Assembly (NCBI GenBank): GCA_963924555.1
Contig: OZ004586.1
Span: 248,001 to 312,000, forward strand
DNA: 64,000 bases
Source of the DNA: Crambe crambe
Lineage: Eukaryota > Porifera > Demospongiae > Poecilosclerida > Crambeidae
Direction of reading: 5' to 3'
The translations under genes and the position numbers were made by a program. The notes beneath the pieces are model-generated. The model had not been told where the DNA came from, made no database searches, and worked only from the letters and a program-made list of their open reading frames with translations. Shown here in pieces: positions 47,901-60,479 of the stretch. How positions within the stretch are numbered: position 1 is the stretch's first letter; the number at the start of each line of letters is the position of its first letter.

Positions 47901-49222
47901 CCGATGCTTCATCACTATTAGCAACTGTCCAGTTCCCCTCACTGGACACATTGCCTCTATATCAGGTACATAAAACATAAACAGTGTTCTCCCTAAATCT
48001 TAGTGAAGGAATAGGGGAACCTTCACACATCAAAGGATATTGTGGTTAATTAACATTCTATTGACCACATCAAAGGGAAGATGTACTTAAGGCATATTGA
48101 TAATCACATTTGACCCTCAAGATAAACTTATTTTTGTTCTTTCTTGGGTGATCTTGTAGGAGTGTGTTAGTCTCATCTCTCAAGCTGAGCGGCTTCTGGC
48201 AGCTGCCCAGTCCCTGCGAGGGAAGCTCCACCAGGGGCTGGAACTAGCTGAGGCAGGGCAGGTAGGAGGAGAAGGAACGGGGAGGGTGACATCCTCATCA
48301 GCAGGGGGTGTAGCCAGTGAGGTGGCGGTGAGCACGGAGATGATGTTGGAGGGACCTGAACTGGTGATCCAGGATCCTGTCAACACTCTCGTGGGGAATG
48401 CCTTGAAAGGTCTATTGGCTGCTCAGATTGCAATCCAGGTAGCATTATGATAGCCCAAGATCAAAGGTCAAAGTGTGACAGTGTAGCCTCAAATAAAGGA
48501 CTCTCTGATTGAGTAAACAAAGGGGTCCCAAGTGTGTGTGCTGGTTATTTGATGGTATTCAGGAGGTATGTAGTGCTGGTTATGTGATGGTGTTCAGGAG
48601 GTATGTAGTGCTGGTTATGTGATGGTGGTGTTCAGGAGGTATGTAGTGCTGGTTATGTGATGGTGGTATTCAGGAGGTATGTAGTGCTGGCTATGTGATG
48701 GTGTTCAGGAGGTATGTAGTGCTGGTTATGTGATGGTATTCAGGAGGTATGAAGTGCTGGTTATGTGATGGTGGTATTCAGGAGGTATGTAGTGCTGTTA
48801 TGGGAATGTGATTCACATTATGAAATAGCTAGTGGGTGAGTGTTGTGTGGAACAATCATGGTTGCACTCGTACTCGTCATGTTGTGGTAGGTATTCACAT
48901 GATGGATGATAATTCGAGCTTTGATGTTGTTTACCATCACATGAACATTGTTGTTGTTTATTGTTTACATTTCCAGGACCTGGAAGGGCTTCAGGGAGAC
49001 AAGAAATCACCTGACAAATTTCGTCGCCCAGTGCTATCCCCTCACCTCCACACCTCAAACCTCTTCCCTCCAGCCACGTGGAGGGAATTCATCCTCCGAA
49101 GCTCCACCCCCTCCCCTTCCCCTCATTCGCAGCTCTCCCCGCAACGGATGTTCTGTGTCCTCCACAGAGGAGTGGAATTCAGAATAGCTGGGGGTTTTTC
49201 ATCAGACACTAACTTGTTCTGA
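43137..49222 (+). CDS. RAB3GAP1: Rab3 GTPase-activating protein catalytic subunit
   Basis: Catalytic subunit of the RAB3GAP complex (GAP for Rab3, exchange factor for Rab18); works in exocytosis, ER shape and autophagy. About seventeen exons. It starts MERAKEEESGAKEEIFEIND, with FEINDFTNATPWEMFIADIE equivalent to the family N-terminus. Then come YGVKEFVLIAP, MLSSISIAISNTQ, VFVQMHQQWRHMYLGMCEGN and DFTHLSGLLDIFKGKI. ACLLHQKLQMLNCCIRHKKS and MTEDMMWEQQNVLAKLGTSE precede LEDFVRWYSPRDWLEENLD. The catalytic end holds RIFDDTKEAEKVLHFFANLK, and the C-terminus reads WREFILRSS ... SPQRMFCVL ... GGFSSDTNLF. A repetitive, then acidic insert of about 200 residues follows PRDWLEENLD and is absent from the vertebrate protein as I know it. 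Internal exon limits are approximate. Confidence 0.93.
44936..44984. repeat. (CA)n microsatellite
   Basis: About 24 CA units in a RAB3GAP1 intron, just 5' of the exon starting near 44985. Confidence 0.9.
47063..47290 (+). repeat. In-frame 33-base coding minisatellite in RAB3GAP1
   Basis: Seven near-identical 33-base units encode repeated TPSSPPRSTLD (variants PPSPPRNPLN and TPSSPPRNTLD). The unit length keeps the frame, so the expansion adds 11 residues per copy. The segment is Ser/Pro-rich and probably disordered, with many SP sites. Confidence 0.92.
48536..48800. repeat. Intronic minisatellite in RAB3GAP1
   Basis: About eight units of 34-37 bases (gtgctggttatgtgatggtg + ttcaggaggtatgta), with an occasional extra gtg. 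Confined to the penultimate intron. Confidence 0.88.
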
Positions 49223-49477
49223 ATTGCAATGTTATTATTTTTGTATAATTATTAATTAATCAATATCATTCTATTTTTAAATTTTTTGGGATCGGTCATG
49301 ATGACGTAAAGATATACGTGGGAGGGTTTTTCCCAGCCTAATAATTATTGAAGCTTGTTTTAGCTCGAGGCAGTATAACTATTATAGTATCTTATTAATT
49401 TTATGCTGAATTTACAGCTATTTATTTTAATCGTGTATTGCTAGCCATTCACAGAGTAATAAAGAACGAATAGAGAA

Positions 49478-52400
49478 ATGTCGGCCAGCGCTGCTACATT
49501 GCAACCGACCACGATCAAGCTAGGATCCGAGGCCATCCATCCTTGCGAAAGTCTGCAAGAAGTTGTCATCACGGATCTGGATCAAGATCTTACTCCGACC
49601 ATGTCCCAGGAGGAGGAGGTGGGAACCCAAGACAAGGCCGTCTGTTATCAGTACTCCTCTACACATTACCAAGAAGCTGTCAATGCTGAATGGAAGAGAC
49701 TGAAAATGGAGAAAACAGCTGAGAGACATAGTCTTCCTCTTGCTGCTGGAGGTGATTGTGCCCAAGGCCGTAATAGTTCAGAGCATCAGTGCGTTTCTGC
49801 ATCTGGTGGAGGGTTGCTGTCATCTTCAGCTGTGGGATCGCAGTCCAGAGGTCATCAGAGACTTTCGGAAACTGATCTTGTTCTGCAGCCATCTCAAGTG
49901 GAAGAGATGCTTGCACAGCAACTGAGCAATGGAGGAGGAGGTGGAGGGAAGGATCAGGCAAGGAGAAGCACATCAAACTCACAGACTTATAGCAGAACTA
50001 ACTCTTCCACATCCACTACTGAAAGTTCTGCACAGATGGAGGAACAGGTCAACCAGCACTCCAGATCGCATTCTTCACCACTTACTCCTCGACGTTCGAG
50101 TCTGTGGGATGGATTCATGATGTGTTTGAGTCCTGTCGTAGGCCTCCTCAAGAAGGAGAAACGACCAATGGAGAAGAAGGATAAGTGGGAAATACCGTTC
50201 GCAGATATCCGAGAACTCAACTTCATTGGGTCTGGCTCCCAAGGTGCTGTGTTCGTTGGTGAGTATTTGAGTGAGAAAGTCGCTGTTAAGAAGATGAAGG
50301 ATGTGGCGTATTGCCAAGAGGCGAGACACCTGAGGAAGTTGAGTCATCCAAACATTGTGAAGTTCAAGTAAGTTTATTATAGGTATTAGCTGCAGCAAGG
50401 GAAATGCTCTGAGTTGCAGCATCTCATGTACACTGAAAGTCGGTCAGCTGTCACAAATTGACTGGAGAGTCACATGACACATTGATGCAATATTAGTTGG
50501 CAGTTTCTGTAAGCCAATGAGAAGTGATTGTTTGCAAGTACATTAGTAGTTCTATGAGGTCAATAAATACCTTTAGCAATAATGATGTCAAATGCTGAGC
50601 TCAGCAATGTGCTTGTATCAGATGGTGTTAGCATAAAGAGAACAAAGTTCCTATCATGCCACTTGTTTGGGGACATGTTGGATGTATTCATCCATCCCTT
50701 TACGGATGAGTCTTTATTTCCTTGTAGAGGAGTTTGCACTGAGCCTCCTTGCTTCTGCTTGGTCCTTGAATACTGCCCTGGGGGCACGCTCTATGACTAC
50801 ATACGATTGGACATCGAGATCCTCCCCCCTCAAGTGGTCGGGTGGGCAAGGCAGATCGGATCTGGCATGCTCTATCTCCACTCCAAGAAAATCATACACA
50901 GAGACCTGAAGTCACTCAAGTAAGTCATGGCATGCAATACAGAAAAATCAGTTAGTTATTTGACTTGAAGATTGCATCATCCCATGGGGAGAAATGGAGG
51001 ACTGGGTGGTACCATTTATAAAAATATAACAACTGGAATAAGGATACCACTCATTTCCCATCCACACCTCCTTACCATTGTATTAAGTGTAATGGGTATT
51101 CATAATAAGGTGATAACTATTGAAGTGTCCACAATAGGGTACACACAATAAGGGTATTCACTATTGGGTAGTCATGATCCCACATCAGTATTGTTTGTGT
51201 CCACACTAGAGACAGTGCCTTTGTATGTGGTCACCACAGTTACCAAATTATAAATATTTATGCCTGTTGCCATGAGATCAAGTCCTAAAGCGATTCATGG
51301 AGGTGTTGTTGGTCACAAGGTTTAATGAATATCAAGAAGGAGTTATGAATGATTATGACCTCTCTCTATCATAGTATTCTTCTCTGCAATAATGATGTCC
51401 TGAAGATCTCTGACTTCGGAGTGAGTCGTCATTTTGGTGAGAAGAGCATGAAGATGACTTTTGTTGGAACGGTTGGGTGGATGTCTCCTGAGATGATTAG
51501 ACATGAGTTGTGCTCGGAGAAGGTGGACATCTGGTCCTACGGTGTCCTGCTCTGGGAGATGCTCATGCAGGAGAAGCCATACAATGTAAGTGAGATATAA
51601 TGTGTTGAGAATCACCACCAAAGAAAGTTGGAGTAACTTTAGCATGTAGGGAGTTAGGAATTTGGAGTCCTCCCTTAGTGACATTTTGTTGAACACAGAA
51701 TTAGGTGTATCGCTATAGCAACCTTTGACATACTTGCAGAATGTGAGTTCCTCTGCAGTGATTTGGGGCGTTGGCAGTAACAGTCTCCACCTCCCCATCC
51801 CCTCGGGCTGTCCAGTGGGTCTCAAAGTCCTCTTGGAAATGTGTTGGTAAGGAATTAGTGGAGGGGCAAAGTCAGTGGAGGGTAAATATGGGTAGTTCAC
51901 AACATGGAGGAGTTGTTAGCAAGACCTTATGCAGTTCAGCATTCAATGGAATAATTAGCTCTTATCAGTTTATGTGGTGGGCATTCTTTATTGTTGTGGG
52001 GGGCACAGGGTTGGCTACTCCAAGGCTATTGATACCAGCAGCTGTGAAAAGTATTTTTCAGTGTCAGCAAAGTCTTGATAGATAATGTGTTTACCATAAG
52101 TGATATATATCTTATGCCTAATTAGTAACAAAAACATCTGTTTGATTGCATTCTCCATTTTGTTTCCTAGGCAACCCAAGCCTAAAAACAGACCATCTTT
52201 CCGGCAGATTCTGATGCATCTTGATCTCGTAGCTGGAGCATTTCTAACCATCCCTCCAGACACTTACCTCATGTCCCAGGCAAGTTCAGCTCACAATAAT
52301 TATGTTGGATGTACAGTGATATTGTTTTGTTTGCAGGAGAGTTGGAGAGGAGAGATAGAGGAGTGTCTTAGCAAGCTTCGTATCGAGGGGATCCCTCCTA

Positions 52401-54677
52401 ATGACTCTGAACTGATCCAGCAGAGGGAGGAGGAACTGAAACATGCTCAAGACGTCCGAGTCATGTACGAGCAGAAGCTGCAGACGGCAGACAAGCTCTA
52501 CAAGGAACTCAAGTCCTGCAAGAGTCAATTGGATGCAAAGGAGTTGGAACTGACAAGGTGAGAGAGTTAGTTAATGGTAACTAGGCTCCCTTTCAAACCT
52601 CTGGAACAGGATAAGCACATCCTTCCTGTGCCCACTCATTATGACCTTAAAGAGTATACAGAAACACTATATAAATGCATTCATGCTATGACCTCATTGG
52701 ATCCCATCTTCTCTGTTTTAAGAAGAAGGGCTACATCACCATTGAAAGTTTCCTAGGGATGGTGGGTGGAAAAATGAACCAGAAATGATCTTCATTACTT
52801 GTTTGCTGTTTCCAGACGGGAGAGACAGCTGAATGACACAACATATAAGATGAAGCGTCAATCTGCAGGTGGGGGTTTCCCCCATCACACAGCACTTGAT
52901 TGTGGGACGACTGACAGCAGTGATAATGAAGAGGACGGGACATTCCAACCACACGTGCCCACCATCAAATCATATGACTCACCAGGAGGACGCAAGAGGG
53001 TGTGGCGTCGGAAGAGAAAATCAAGCCAGTCCAAGGAAGACAAAGTTAAAGAATCGTCAGGATTTCTGGACAGGGTTCAGAACTCTGACCTCCTCGCTCG
53101 GAGAGAGTCCCTCCCCCCACTCAATAGTCTGATGACAACCACACATGCCCCTCACCACCTCTCCAAGCACAACCCGTCCACTCACTCCCTCCTCGATGAA
53201 CCAGCTGTGTTGGATACTTTCAGTCGAGACTCCACCCCCCGTCCAAGACACCCGACCACACCCCTTGCACCGGACGGCAGTTTCTCTCCTGAAGTGACCG
53301 AACTGATCGAAAGTGTTCGTCACCCACGTGGTCACCGTAGAAACGGATCCAATGGTTCCTTGAGGACTCATAAGAGACAAGGGTCAAGTGGATCAACCGC
53401 TAGCTCCAAGGGAGTGTTCGCAGATACCATGCCCCTCAGACCTCAGTCTCGTTCCAGTACCAATCTGAATAATACTCCAGTCAGACCTCAGTGTGGTACC
53501 AATCTCAGCAGCAGTCGAGTCAGTACTGCACATTCCAGTAAAAGAGGTTCACTTGAGCACACTCCATCACGTAGAGGGTCAGGTTCTGGAATTCCATACT
53601 CCAAGATGGATTCGTCCGATTCTGAGTCCAGTAGTTATAAAGAATCGAACATATCTACGTCTGTTGGCATCGGAAGTGGACTACAAGACTCAGTGGCCAA
53701 TCATTCTACTGGAGAGGACAGCAGTGGCAACATGGGAAGTAAATCTTCCATCGAAGACAAGAAGTCATCCCCTAAGGCTACCAGTCATCAGGGTCTCTAT
53801 AGCAACGAGAGCAGCATGGATACCCACGGGTCAGATGGAGATGGACATGATGCTGATGGAGAGTCCACCAGTGACGGCTATGAAAACCGGTTTGACCGGT
53901 TCAGTGGGACAGAGCCTAATGAGACCACGGAGTCTAATATCGAGTCTTCAGTAGCTTCTCCCTCCCAAGCAGAAAGTGACGAATTGACCTCGTGTTCCAC
54001 CCCAGACATAACAGAATCGGACATCACCTCCAGTCTCATTCCGAAAATCCATTCCAGTAGAACTGATTATAAGAATGTAACTGTGATGAGTACGACTGTA
54101 TCCAGTCATCCACCACCACCAACTAATGAAAGGGGCTCCCCTGGAACTACCCACAAGACTGATCTCTTTGTTTCAGGGAACATGCTCACATACGCACCAC
54201 AAATAGTACACTCCAACAGCTGGCAGGAGCTCACACCCCCTAGCAACACCCATAGCAAAGTCCAAGTCTCCTCAATGGTGTCGCAGTTTGAGAATAGTGG
54301 ACCACAATCGACTGAGCCAACAAGTTCAACCAGTTTGACCATTCCTGTGCACATTCGACGTGTGCAGAGCCCAGAAAGAAAGGACGACAGTAAGTGGACT
54401 TGTTTGGTGATATTAATATTGGAACCCTTTACCTATTATTGCAGTGGAGAGTTAGTTACACTAATATCAGGACTATTGACTAGATATCTCTCTCCCCTTC
54501 ACTCCAGGTGGCTCTGTAACGCCAACCATAGCCAAGCCTAAGATAAATTCCATGACTGCCATTGTTCGGAGTTTCTTTGAGAACATGTCCAAGAAGTCTA
54601 AGAGTAGTGGTAACCATCTCCAACACTCTGCTGAGCTGGAAGACAGTGGCTTCCAGGTAGAAGACTCACAGGATTAG
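49478..54677 (+). CDS. DLK/LZK-type mixed-lineage MAP3K
   Basis: Single bilaterian MAP3K12/MAP3K13-type kinase acting upstream of JNK/p38 in stress and neuronal injury responses. Exon 1 is 49478-50367, exon 2 50728-50919, then exons near 51375-51586, 51741-51842, 52171-52278, 52337-52558, 52816-54388 and 54509-54677. Kinase features: glycine loop [11 protein letters not shown], lysine in [37 protein letters not shown], and the family blocks [17 protein letters not shown] and [14 protein letters not shown]. After the kinase lies a coiled coil ([18 protein letters not shown] ... [14 protein letters not shown]), then about 500 Ser/Thr-rich residues in one long exon. All catalytic residues are present. 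I cannot say DLK versus LZK; it may predate that split. A decayed copy lies 9-10 kb downstream. Confidence 0.92.
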
Positions 54678-54829
54678 CAATCTGAGTGTATCTTAATGAT
54701 CATGCATTGTCTTTTGATGCAGAGTCCTCAAGCTGGTGTCCTGAATGATATATGAACCCTTTCCACTGTTCTGTTAAAAATAACATGACTGTGTGAAATT
54801 CATTGTTTTGTATAATACCATGATTAATT

Positions 54830-55066
54830 CTATGAAGCTCCACCCACCAGTGATTCAGAGGGTAATTAAACTAGAATATGACACATCAAGCATTCTGTTC
54901 ACCACATCAAAGGAAGTTCTCCACATCAAAGGATCTACCCACCAGTGTTTCAGAGGGGTAATTAAGACACAAAAGAATTCACCACATCAAAAGAAGGCAT
55001 GTCCACACCACATCAAAGGAAGGAATGACCACATCAAAGGAAGTTACGACCACATCAAAGGAATTT
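54830..55066. repeat. Degenerate tandem repeat, ccacatcaaaggaa
   Basis: At least six copies of (ac)cacatcaaagga(ag) with variable spacers, lying between the convergent kinase and death-domain genes. A single similar copy is at 48062-48080. Confidence 0.75.
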
Positions 55067-55281
55067 AGGTCCTGCATCATGTGAATGTCATTTTTTGGTG
55101 CTTTATTTTGAAATAATTTTAATAATTATACAAACAAAATCCACAAAATTATAATGTGAGAAGTGAAACAAAAAGTGTAAGTGAAGCAAATAGAACTGAC
55201 CATGTGAGTGAGGGGAACCAAAATTATTACAAAATGAACACAATACAATAACTAGTGGTAAGTGCATAGTTATGGAGGAGA

Positions 55282-58200
55282 CTAACAGTGTGAGTGGAAA
55301 TAATCCACCACTTCACTGTGACCCTCTGCTTGGGCCAGCTGGAGTGGAGTCTTGTTAAACATGTTTCTGATGTTTGGGGAGCAATGGAGATGTTCGATGA
55401 AATACTTGATAGTTGCAAGTTGACCATACTCTGCTGCCCAGTGAAGTGGAGTTCCAAGATCTTTGTCTTGTAACATAGCGTTGCATCCTTTGACTTCAGT
55501 TAGATATCGGATGATGGATAGGTGTCCATCAATGGCTGCAATATGTAAAGGTGTAGAATTGTTGTCATCCAGAGAATTGGGGTCACAGGCATGATTCTCT
55601 ATGAGATTCTTGATAAGGTGGAGGTGACCTTCTTGTGAAGCATAGTGAAGTGGTCGTCTTCCATACTGACCAGGAACATTAGGATTGCACTGCATAATGT
55701 TTATTAAATAGTCACAAACATCACTATGTCCATTACGGGCTGCAAGGTGAAGTGGTGGTGTGCTGTTCCACTTGTTCCTACAGAGAGGATCACACCTCAT
55801 GTCTTCACATAGGTATTGCACTATTGATAAGTGCCCATTCTGTGCAGCATAATGTAGGGGGGTGGCATGCACATCATTTCTACTCTCAGGGTCACACCCA
55901 CACTCCATTATCAGGAACTTGACAATGGACAAATGACCCTGTTGTGTGGCAGCACGGAGAGGACCTCCACCAAGCACACCACTAGAAAGGATGGGGTCAC
56001 AATTGCAGTCGTGGATAAAATATTTCAATATATTGATGTGACCACGCAGAGCTGCAATGTGGATGGGAGAAGTCCGATGCTTTGTAAAATCCTTGAAAAT
56101 ATCTTCCATCTTCATGAAGGTCAGCATTGTCTCCATCAAGTACTTCACTACTTTTAAATTTCCACCTATACAAGCTCTGTGTAGAGGTGAGGTACCTTCC
56201 TCGTCCTGCTCAAGGGGATCGACTTGGTGCTTTTCGACTAGATACTGTACTATGTTGAGATGACCTGCTTCAGCTGCTTGGTGTAATGGTGTTGTTCCTT
56301 GCCAGCCTAACACAGATGGGTTGCATAGCTCATTCTCAATCAGGTGCTCAAGCACTTCCAACTTTCCATAAAAAGCTGCTTCATGTACAGGTGCATTATT
56401 GTTCGCATCTTTTGTTAAGGGGTTGAGTCCTTTTGTGATGAGACGCTTCACTTCTTCCAGGTCTCCTATTTCGGCAGCATGATGCAATTCCAAGCTCTGC
56501 TTGGTGGTGGTTTCTGCTGAGACTATCATGTCCAGTCGTGGGTCCTTCAAGTCTCTCCCAACATAGTCCTGTCATGTGAGGGAAGGAAATTCTCACTCTA
56601 GTACTAACATAATAGAGGAATTGTTGACTTATTAGCTATAGAAGTCTGGAAATTTATGGACTGTGCCACAGACATTACAACCATTGTTTACAAGTAACAG
56701 CAATTAGAATTAAATTAATCAAGTACAAATAAGCCGTAACCATGGATATTAAAATTAGGTGTGAGTAGAATTACTATGCTCCATTGTTTTCTTGATCTCC
56801 AATTATGCTTCTTAAAAATTGTTCCATATGTAGCAATAAATTTATCAGCGTTGAAGATATTCTTCTCTCATTAAATGAATTGCCTATTAAGCTCAATTAT
56901 GCCCTAAAGTTATTATGTCTAAATGTAAAAGAATATGCTACATCATTTATTCCTCCTTAATTATTGAATTAGGTAGAACTAGTAGCACGTTGATATTCTT
57001 ACGTTAGGGGAATGATGATTTTAAAATCCTTACCTGGAACACAGACATTACAACCATTGTTTACAAGTAACAGAAATTAAAAAAATACATTGAAACTAAA
57101 TACAAATAAGCTGTAACCATGGATATTAAAATTAGTAAAAACCTGATGTAAATGAATATGCTTCCAAATAATATGTTTTTATATTAGGAGGAATGATGAC
57201 TTGTAAAATACTTACCTGGAACTCATCAGAGATATAGGTCCCGAGTCCTGATGTGAATATGTTTCCACCATCATCTGAGTGAGTGGCAATACCTGTTCCA
57301 GTGATGTCACTAACTGCACCAGATGCTGAGTCAGCATCATCATCACCATCTCTACCCTTCACCTTAAGGGCAGCCATTCCCCCCACTAGAGAGAGGACAG
57401 GGTCTGGGTAGGAGAAGAGACATCAGATGACATCTAATACCAATGGAGAGAACTCACCTTTTCCCTTATCATCAGTTGAGACCTGAGAAGAAAGATCGAG
57501 ACTCTGGTCTCCATAGCTGATATTCACGAACCCCAGACTTTGCAGAGCAAGCGGTTGTTCTTCAGTAATAACATCTATCATGTTGTTATCCAAAGTTCGG
57601 TATTTCATCTTGCAACCTTCATCAATATGTAGCAGTCGTAACACTGGACCTCCCAATGCAATTTTCATCCTTTTCTCTAGTTTTTCGAATTCTTCAATGG
57701 TCATTTTGTCAAGTTCTATTTCACATTTCAGAGAGAGAACTTTTTCTGATTTCTCTGCATTACCAAATGCATTACTTGGACATTCACAAACTCGTCTTTT
57801 AGAATACTCCTGGATCTTTTGTTTAAAACTTTTAAGTGCCTTTTTATTTTCCCTTCCACCAAATTTCTTAATCCAAAGCTTTATGATATGATGATCATGA
57901 AAAGAACAAAATCTAGCCACTCTGCGAAAAGCTTCAGTTATTGTATCAGAACCTTCCAACAATTCTTCTTCAAAATTCATATCATGAAATTTAAGGAGGC
58001 TTAGAAAGTCATCGAATGTGTACAATTCTCGTACAGACTTTTGAAGACCAAGGATGAGGTTAACAAATCTTATTTTCATCTGTTCAGTATCTTTGTAAAG
58101 CTGATTCATTTTAATCTTTTTTTCATCTTCTGACATTCCATGAGTAGAGAGAAAAGGAAAATGTGGAATAAGTTCCACAAGACTTAGCACTGAAAAATTA

Positions 58201-59021
58201 TAGTTATTAACACTTAGCATAGAAACTCTTCAAACAACATACCTGAACTGGAGCATGAACTGACAGTAGAGGCAGCAGATTCTTGATATTGAATTTTAAG
58301 TTGACCTGTTAAAGTAACAGTGAGAATTGTACTTCATAGTTAGCCAATCTTTACCTTGTGCAATCTTTTGAGCAAGTCCTTCATGACCAATAGTTCTGAG
58401 TGCTTTCATCAAGCTCTCCCAGGTGGGTTTACCACTCTCCTTCGTCACATTATCTTGCTGATTGAGCCAAGCCGAAACCATATCTTCACGAAGAGGGTTC
58501 ATCATCTTCAAGTTGTTATACTGAAGACCCAGTGCTAAACCCAACCGTATCAAGTGTTCTGGAAGTAGAGTTCCCAAATATTGGGTGACTTCAAAGAGAT
58601 CATTCACTGTTAGTTGTGCTACAAAAGACAAACAAATGAAAAACAAACAAAAAACAAAAACAAAACAAAAAGGTGAAGAGATGGATGAGCTGAAGTAACA
58701 GTGTATGGGGAACTTGATATTGTTAGACTTACTCTCTGGGCCTGGGTTAGATTCGACATCACCACAGAGTATCAAGAGAGAGGGGAGAACTGTCTGTGCA
58801 AAGGACAGGTTGAAAATGGAGCCATGATCCCCCAGATCAGATTGAACACAGAAGGTATTTGATGTGGGGGAAGAGAGATCACCAACAAGCACTGGATAAA
58901 GAAAGGATGAGTGTCTAGTCATCACTAAAAGAAGTTGGAAAATACTTATTTTTCTCTTATGTGTAGGCAGGAAATAAAAACATAGTTGCATACCTTTGAA
59001 GGTTTTTTCAGCTTCTTTCAT
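55282..59021 (-). CDS. 2A-leader / death domain / ankyrin-repeat protein
   Basis: Exons, minus strand: 58995-59021 or longer, about 58735-58891, 58355-58620, about 58242-58304, 57459-58191, about 57217-57388, 55282-56571; phases agree. The leader ends LPSLLILC then GDVESNPGP, the full D-V-E-x-N-P-G-P ribosome-skipping motif with the usual hydrophobic lead-in. A death domain follows (LTVNDLFEVTQYLGTLLPEH ... KPTWESLMKALRTIGHEGLA). Next is a 240-residue helical region I do not recognise (KIRFVNLILGLQKSVRELYT ... WIKKFGG ... FEKLEKRMKIALGGPVLRLL), an acidic linker, and about 11-12 ankyrin repeats in one exon (GTTPLHQAAEAGHLNIVQYL and so on), ending at a stop after HSEVVDYFHSHC. The first exon is uncertain; ATG 59021 is the earliest in-frame Met found, giving a leader of about 62 residues. 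Known 2A motifs in echinoderm and sponge NLR proteins act similarly; the immune or cell-death role here is inferred. Confidence 0.8.
56640..57135. repeat. Local direct duplication in the ankyrin/linker intron
   Basis: The segment at about 56660-56760 (cagacattacaaccattgtt ... ccatggatattaaaattag) recurs at 57043-57136. The donor-like text gaatgatgattttaaaatccttacctggaac (split at 57010-57040) resembles the true exon edge at 57188-57222. This suggests duplication of an exon flank. Confidence 0.7.
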
Positions 59022-59725
59022 GCTTGCACAATGAAATCCTGTCACTAGATTTATGGTAGTTATTCGTTTATTATAATTTATACCTTCTTGTACGAGCCCC
59101 ACCCCCTTAGCGATCTGCAATAGCTTGATCCGAACAAAGTTCCGGAAACTAGTAGCAAAAATCCGGATGCTATATAACTAGATATCACTGAGTTTATCAG
59201 TTCGATGGCAATTCCAGAGCTGTGAGTTATCAGGACAAAAAAAAAAAAAAAAATGAAAAGTAGGGTGTTCCCTTAAGTAAACAACTTAATGCGCATGTGC
59301 AGTTTTATTCATGAGCCCCACCCAGCTACATGGTGCGCATTGTATTTGTAGAGTAGAAGTTGGTCTACTTATCCTTCACGTCCATGATGGCTCCAGAACG
59401 GTACGCCAGAAAATAGTCCAGAAAACTTGTCCTGTCTCTTGATCTCATTCAGATCTGCTTCTATGAAAGCAAATGTCACTTCTGGGAGGTTAGTCTTCCT
59501 CCATCAATAGGTATGGGCATAAATGTCATGTTGTTGATTAGTATAAAAGATCAGTGAAGTGGTGTGGAGTGCTTCTTTAAAAATCAAGGTCATATAGGGG
59601 TTTAGAAATTAGACAATTTGACGTCCATGGAGTTCTCCTTTAGTGAGTGGAGGACATAACATTAGGTGTATTGTTCTAGAAGTTATCTAGTGACTTGTGA
59701 GTGTAACTTTGCATGGTTTTCTTAC
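59022..59725. other. Intergenic, possible upstream exon of the 2A gene
   Basis: A minus-strand frame open from about 59175 to 59094 with a good donor at 59093 could be a 5' exon of the 2A gene, but it lacks an ATG. A 16-base A run lies at about 59238. Nothing else recognised. Confidence 0.4.
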
Positions 59726-60479
59726 TTGTTAGTGCTGTGTTCGTTGATGACTATTTGAGTGAGAAAGTTGCAGGAAGTGGACTATTTGAGTGCGTTAAAA
59801 GATGAAGGATGTGTTGCATTTCCAGGAGGTGAGTCACCAGTGAAAGTTCCTTTAATATCTATGCATGTATAATATTTGTACAACAGGAAAGTTGACATCA
59901 ATACTGAGGAAGAGGAGTCATCCAAACATGGTGAAGTTCAAGTAAGTGTGGCTATTACTGGTAGCTGCAGTTAGAGAAAGAGGTCAGGTCATAGGTCATA
60001 CACAGAAATTCATAAGATTAATGACCTTGTGGAGCATGGGATAATAAATTGCATTTGATTGGCTGGAGAGTCACATGACACATTGATGCATTGTTATGGA
60101 AACATTTGGCAGTTTCTGTAACTGAAAGGTCATGAGAAGTTGTATCCCTTTAAGGCAATCAAGGATAGTCTTAAAGTGTTTATAATTAAATTGTATTCAC
60201 TCCCCCCTCAGCTTGAATTATAAGTACAGGACAACCTCTTCCTTATTATCCTGAGAAAAAATTTCATGTAAATAGATACATTGTATTTCCCTTTTTGTAA
60301 AGGAGTTTGCACTAAGCCTCCTTGCTTCTGCTTGGTCCTTAAGTGGTCAGTGGGTGAGGCAGATTGGATCTGGTATGCTTTATCTCCACTCCAAGAAAAT
60401 CATACACAGAGACTTGAAATCACTCAAGTGATGCAACACAGAAGAGTCTGAAAAAGTTAGTTACCTTGGTATTATCGGC

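Noticed and set aside
58735-58891. 2A motif as evidence of a picornavirus-like or retroelement insertion
   Set aside because: No polymerase, capsid or reverse-transcriptase sequence nearby; the exon has normal splice sites in phase with a cellular death-domain gene.
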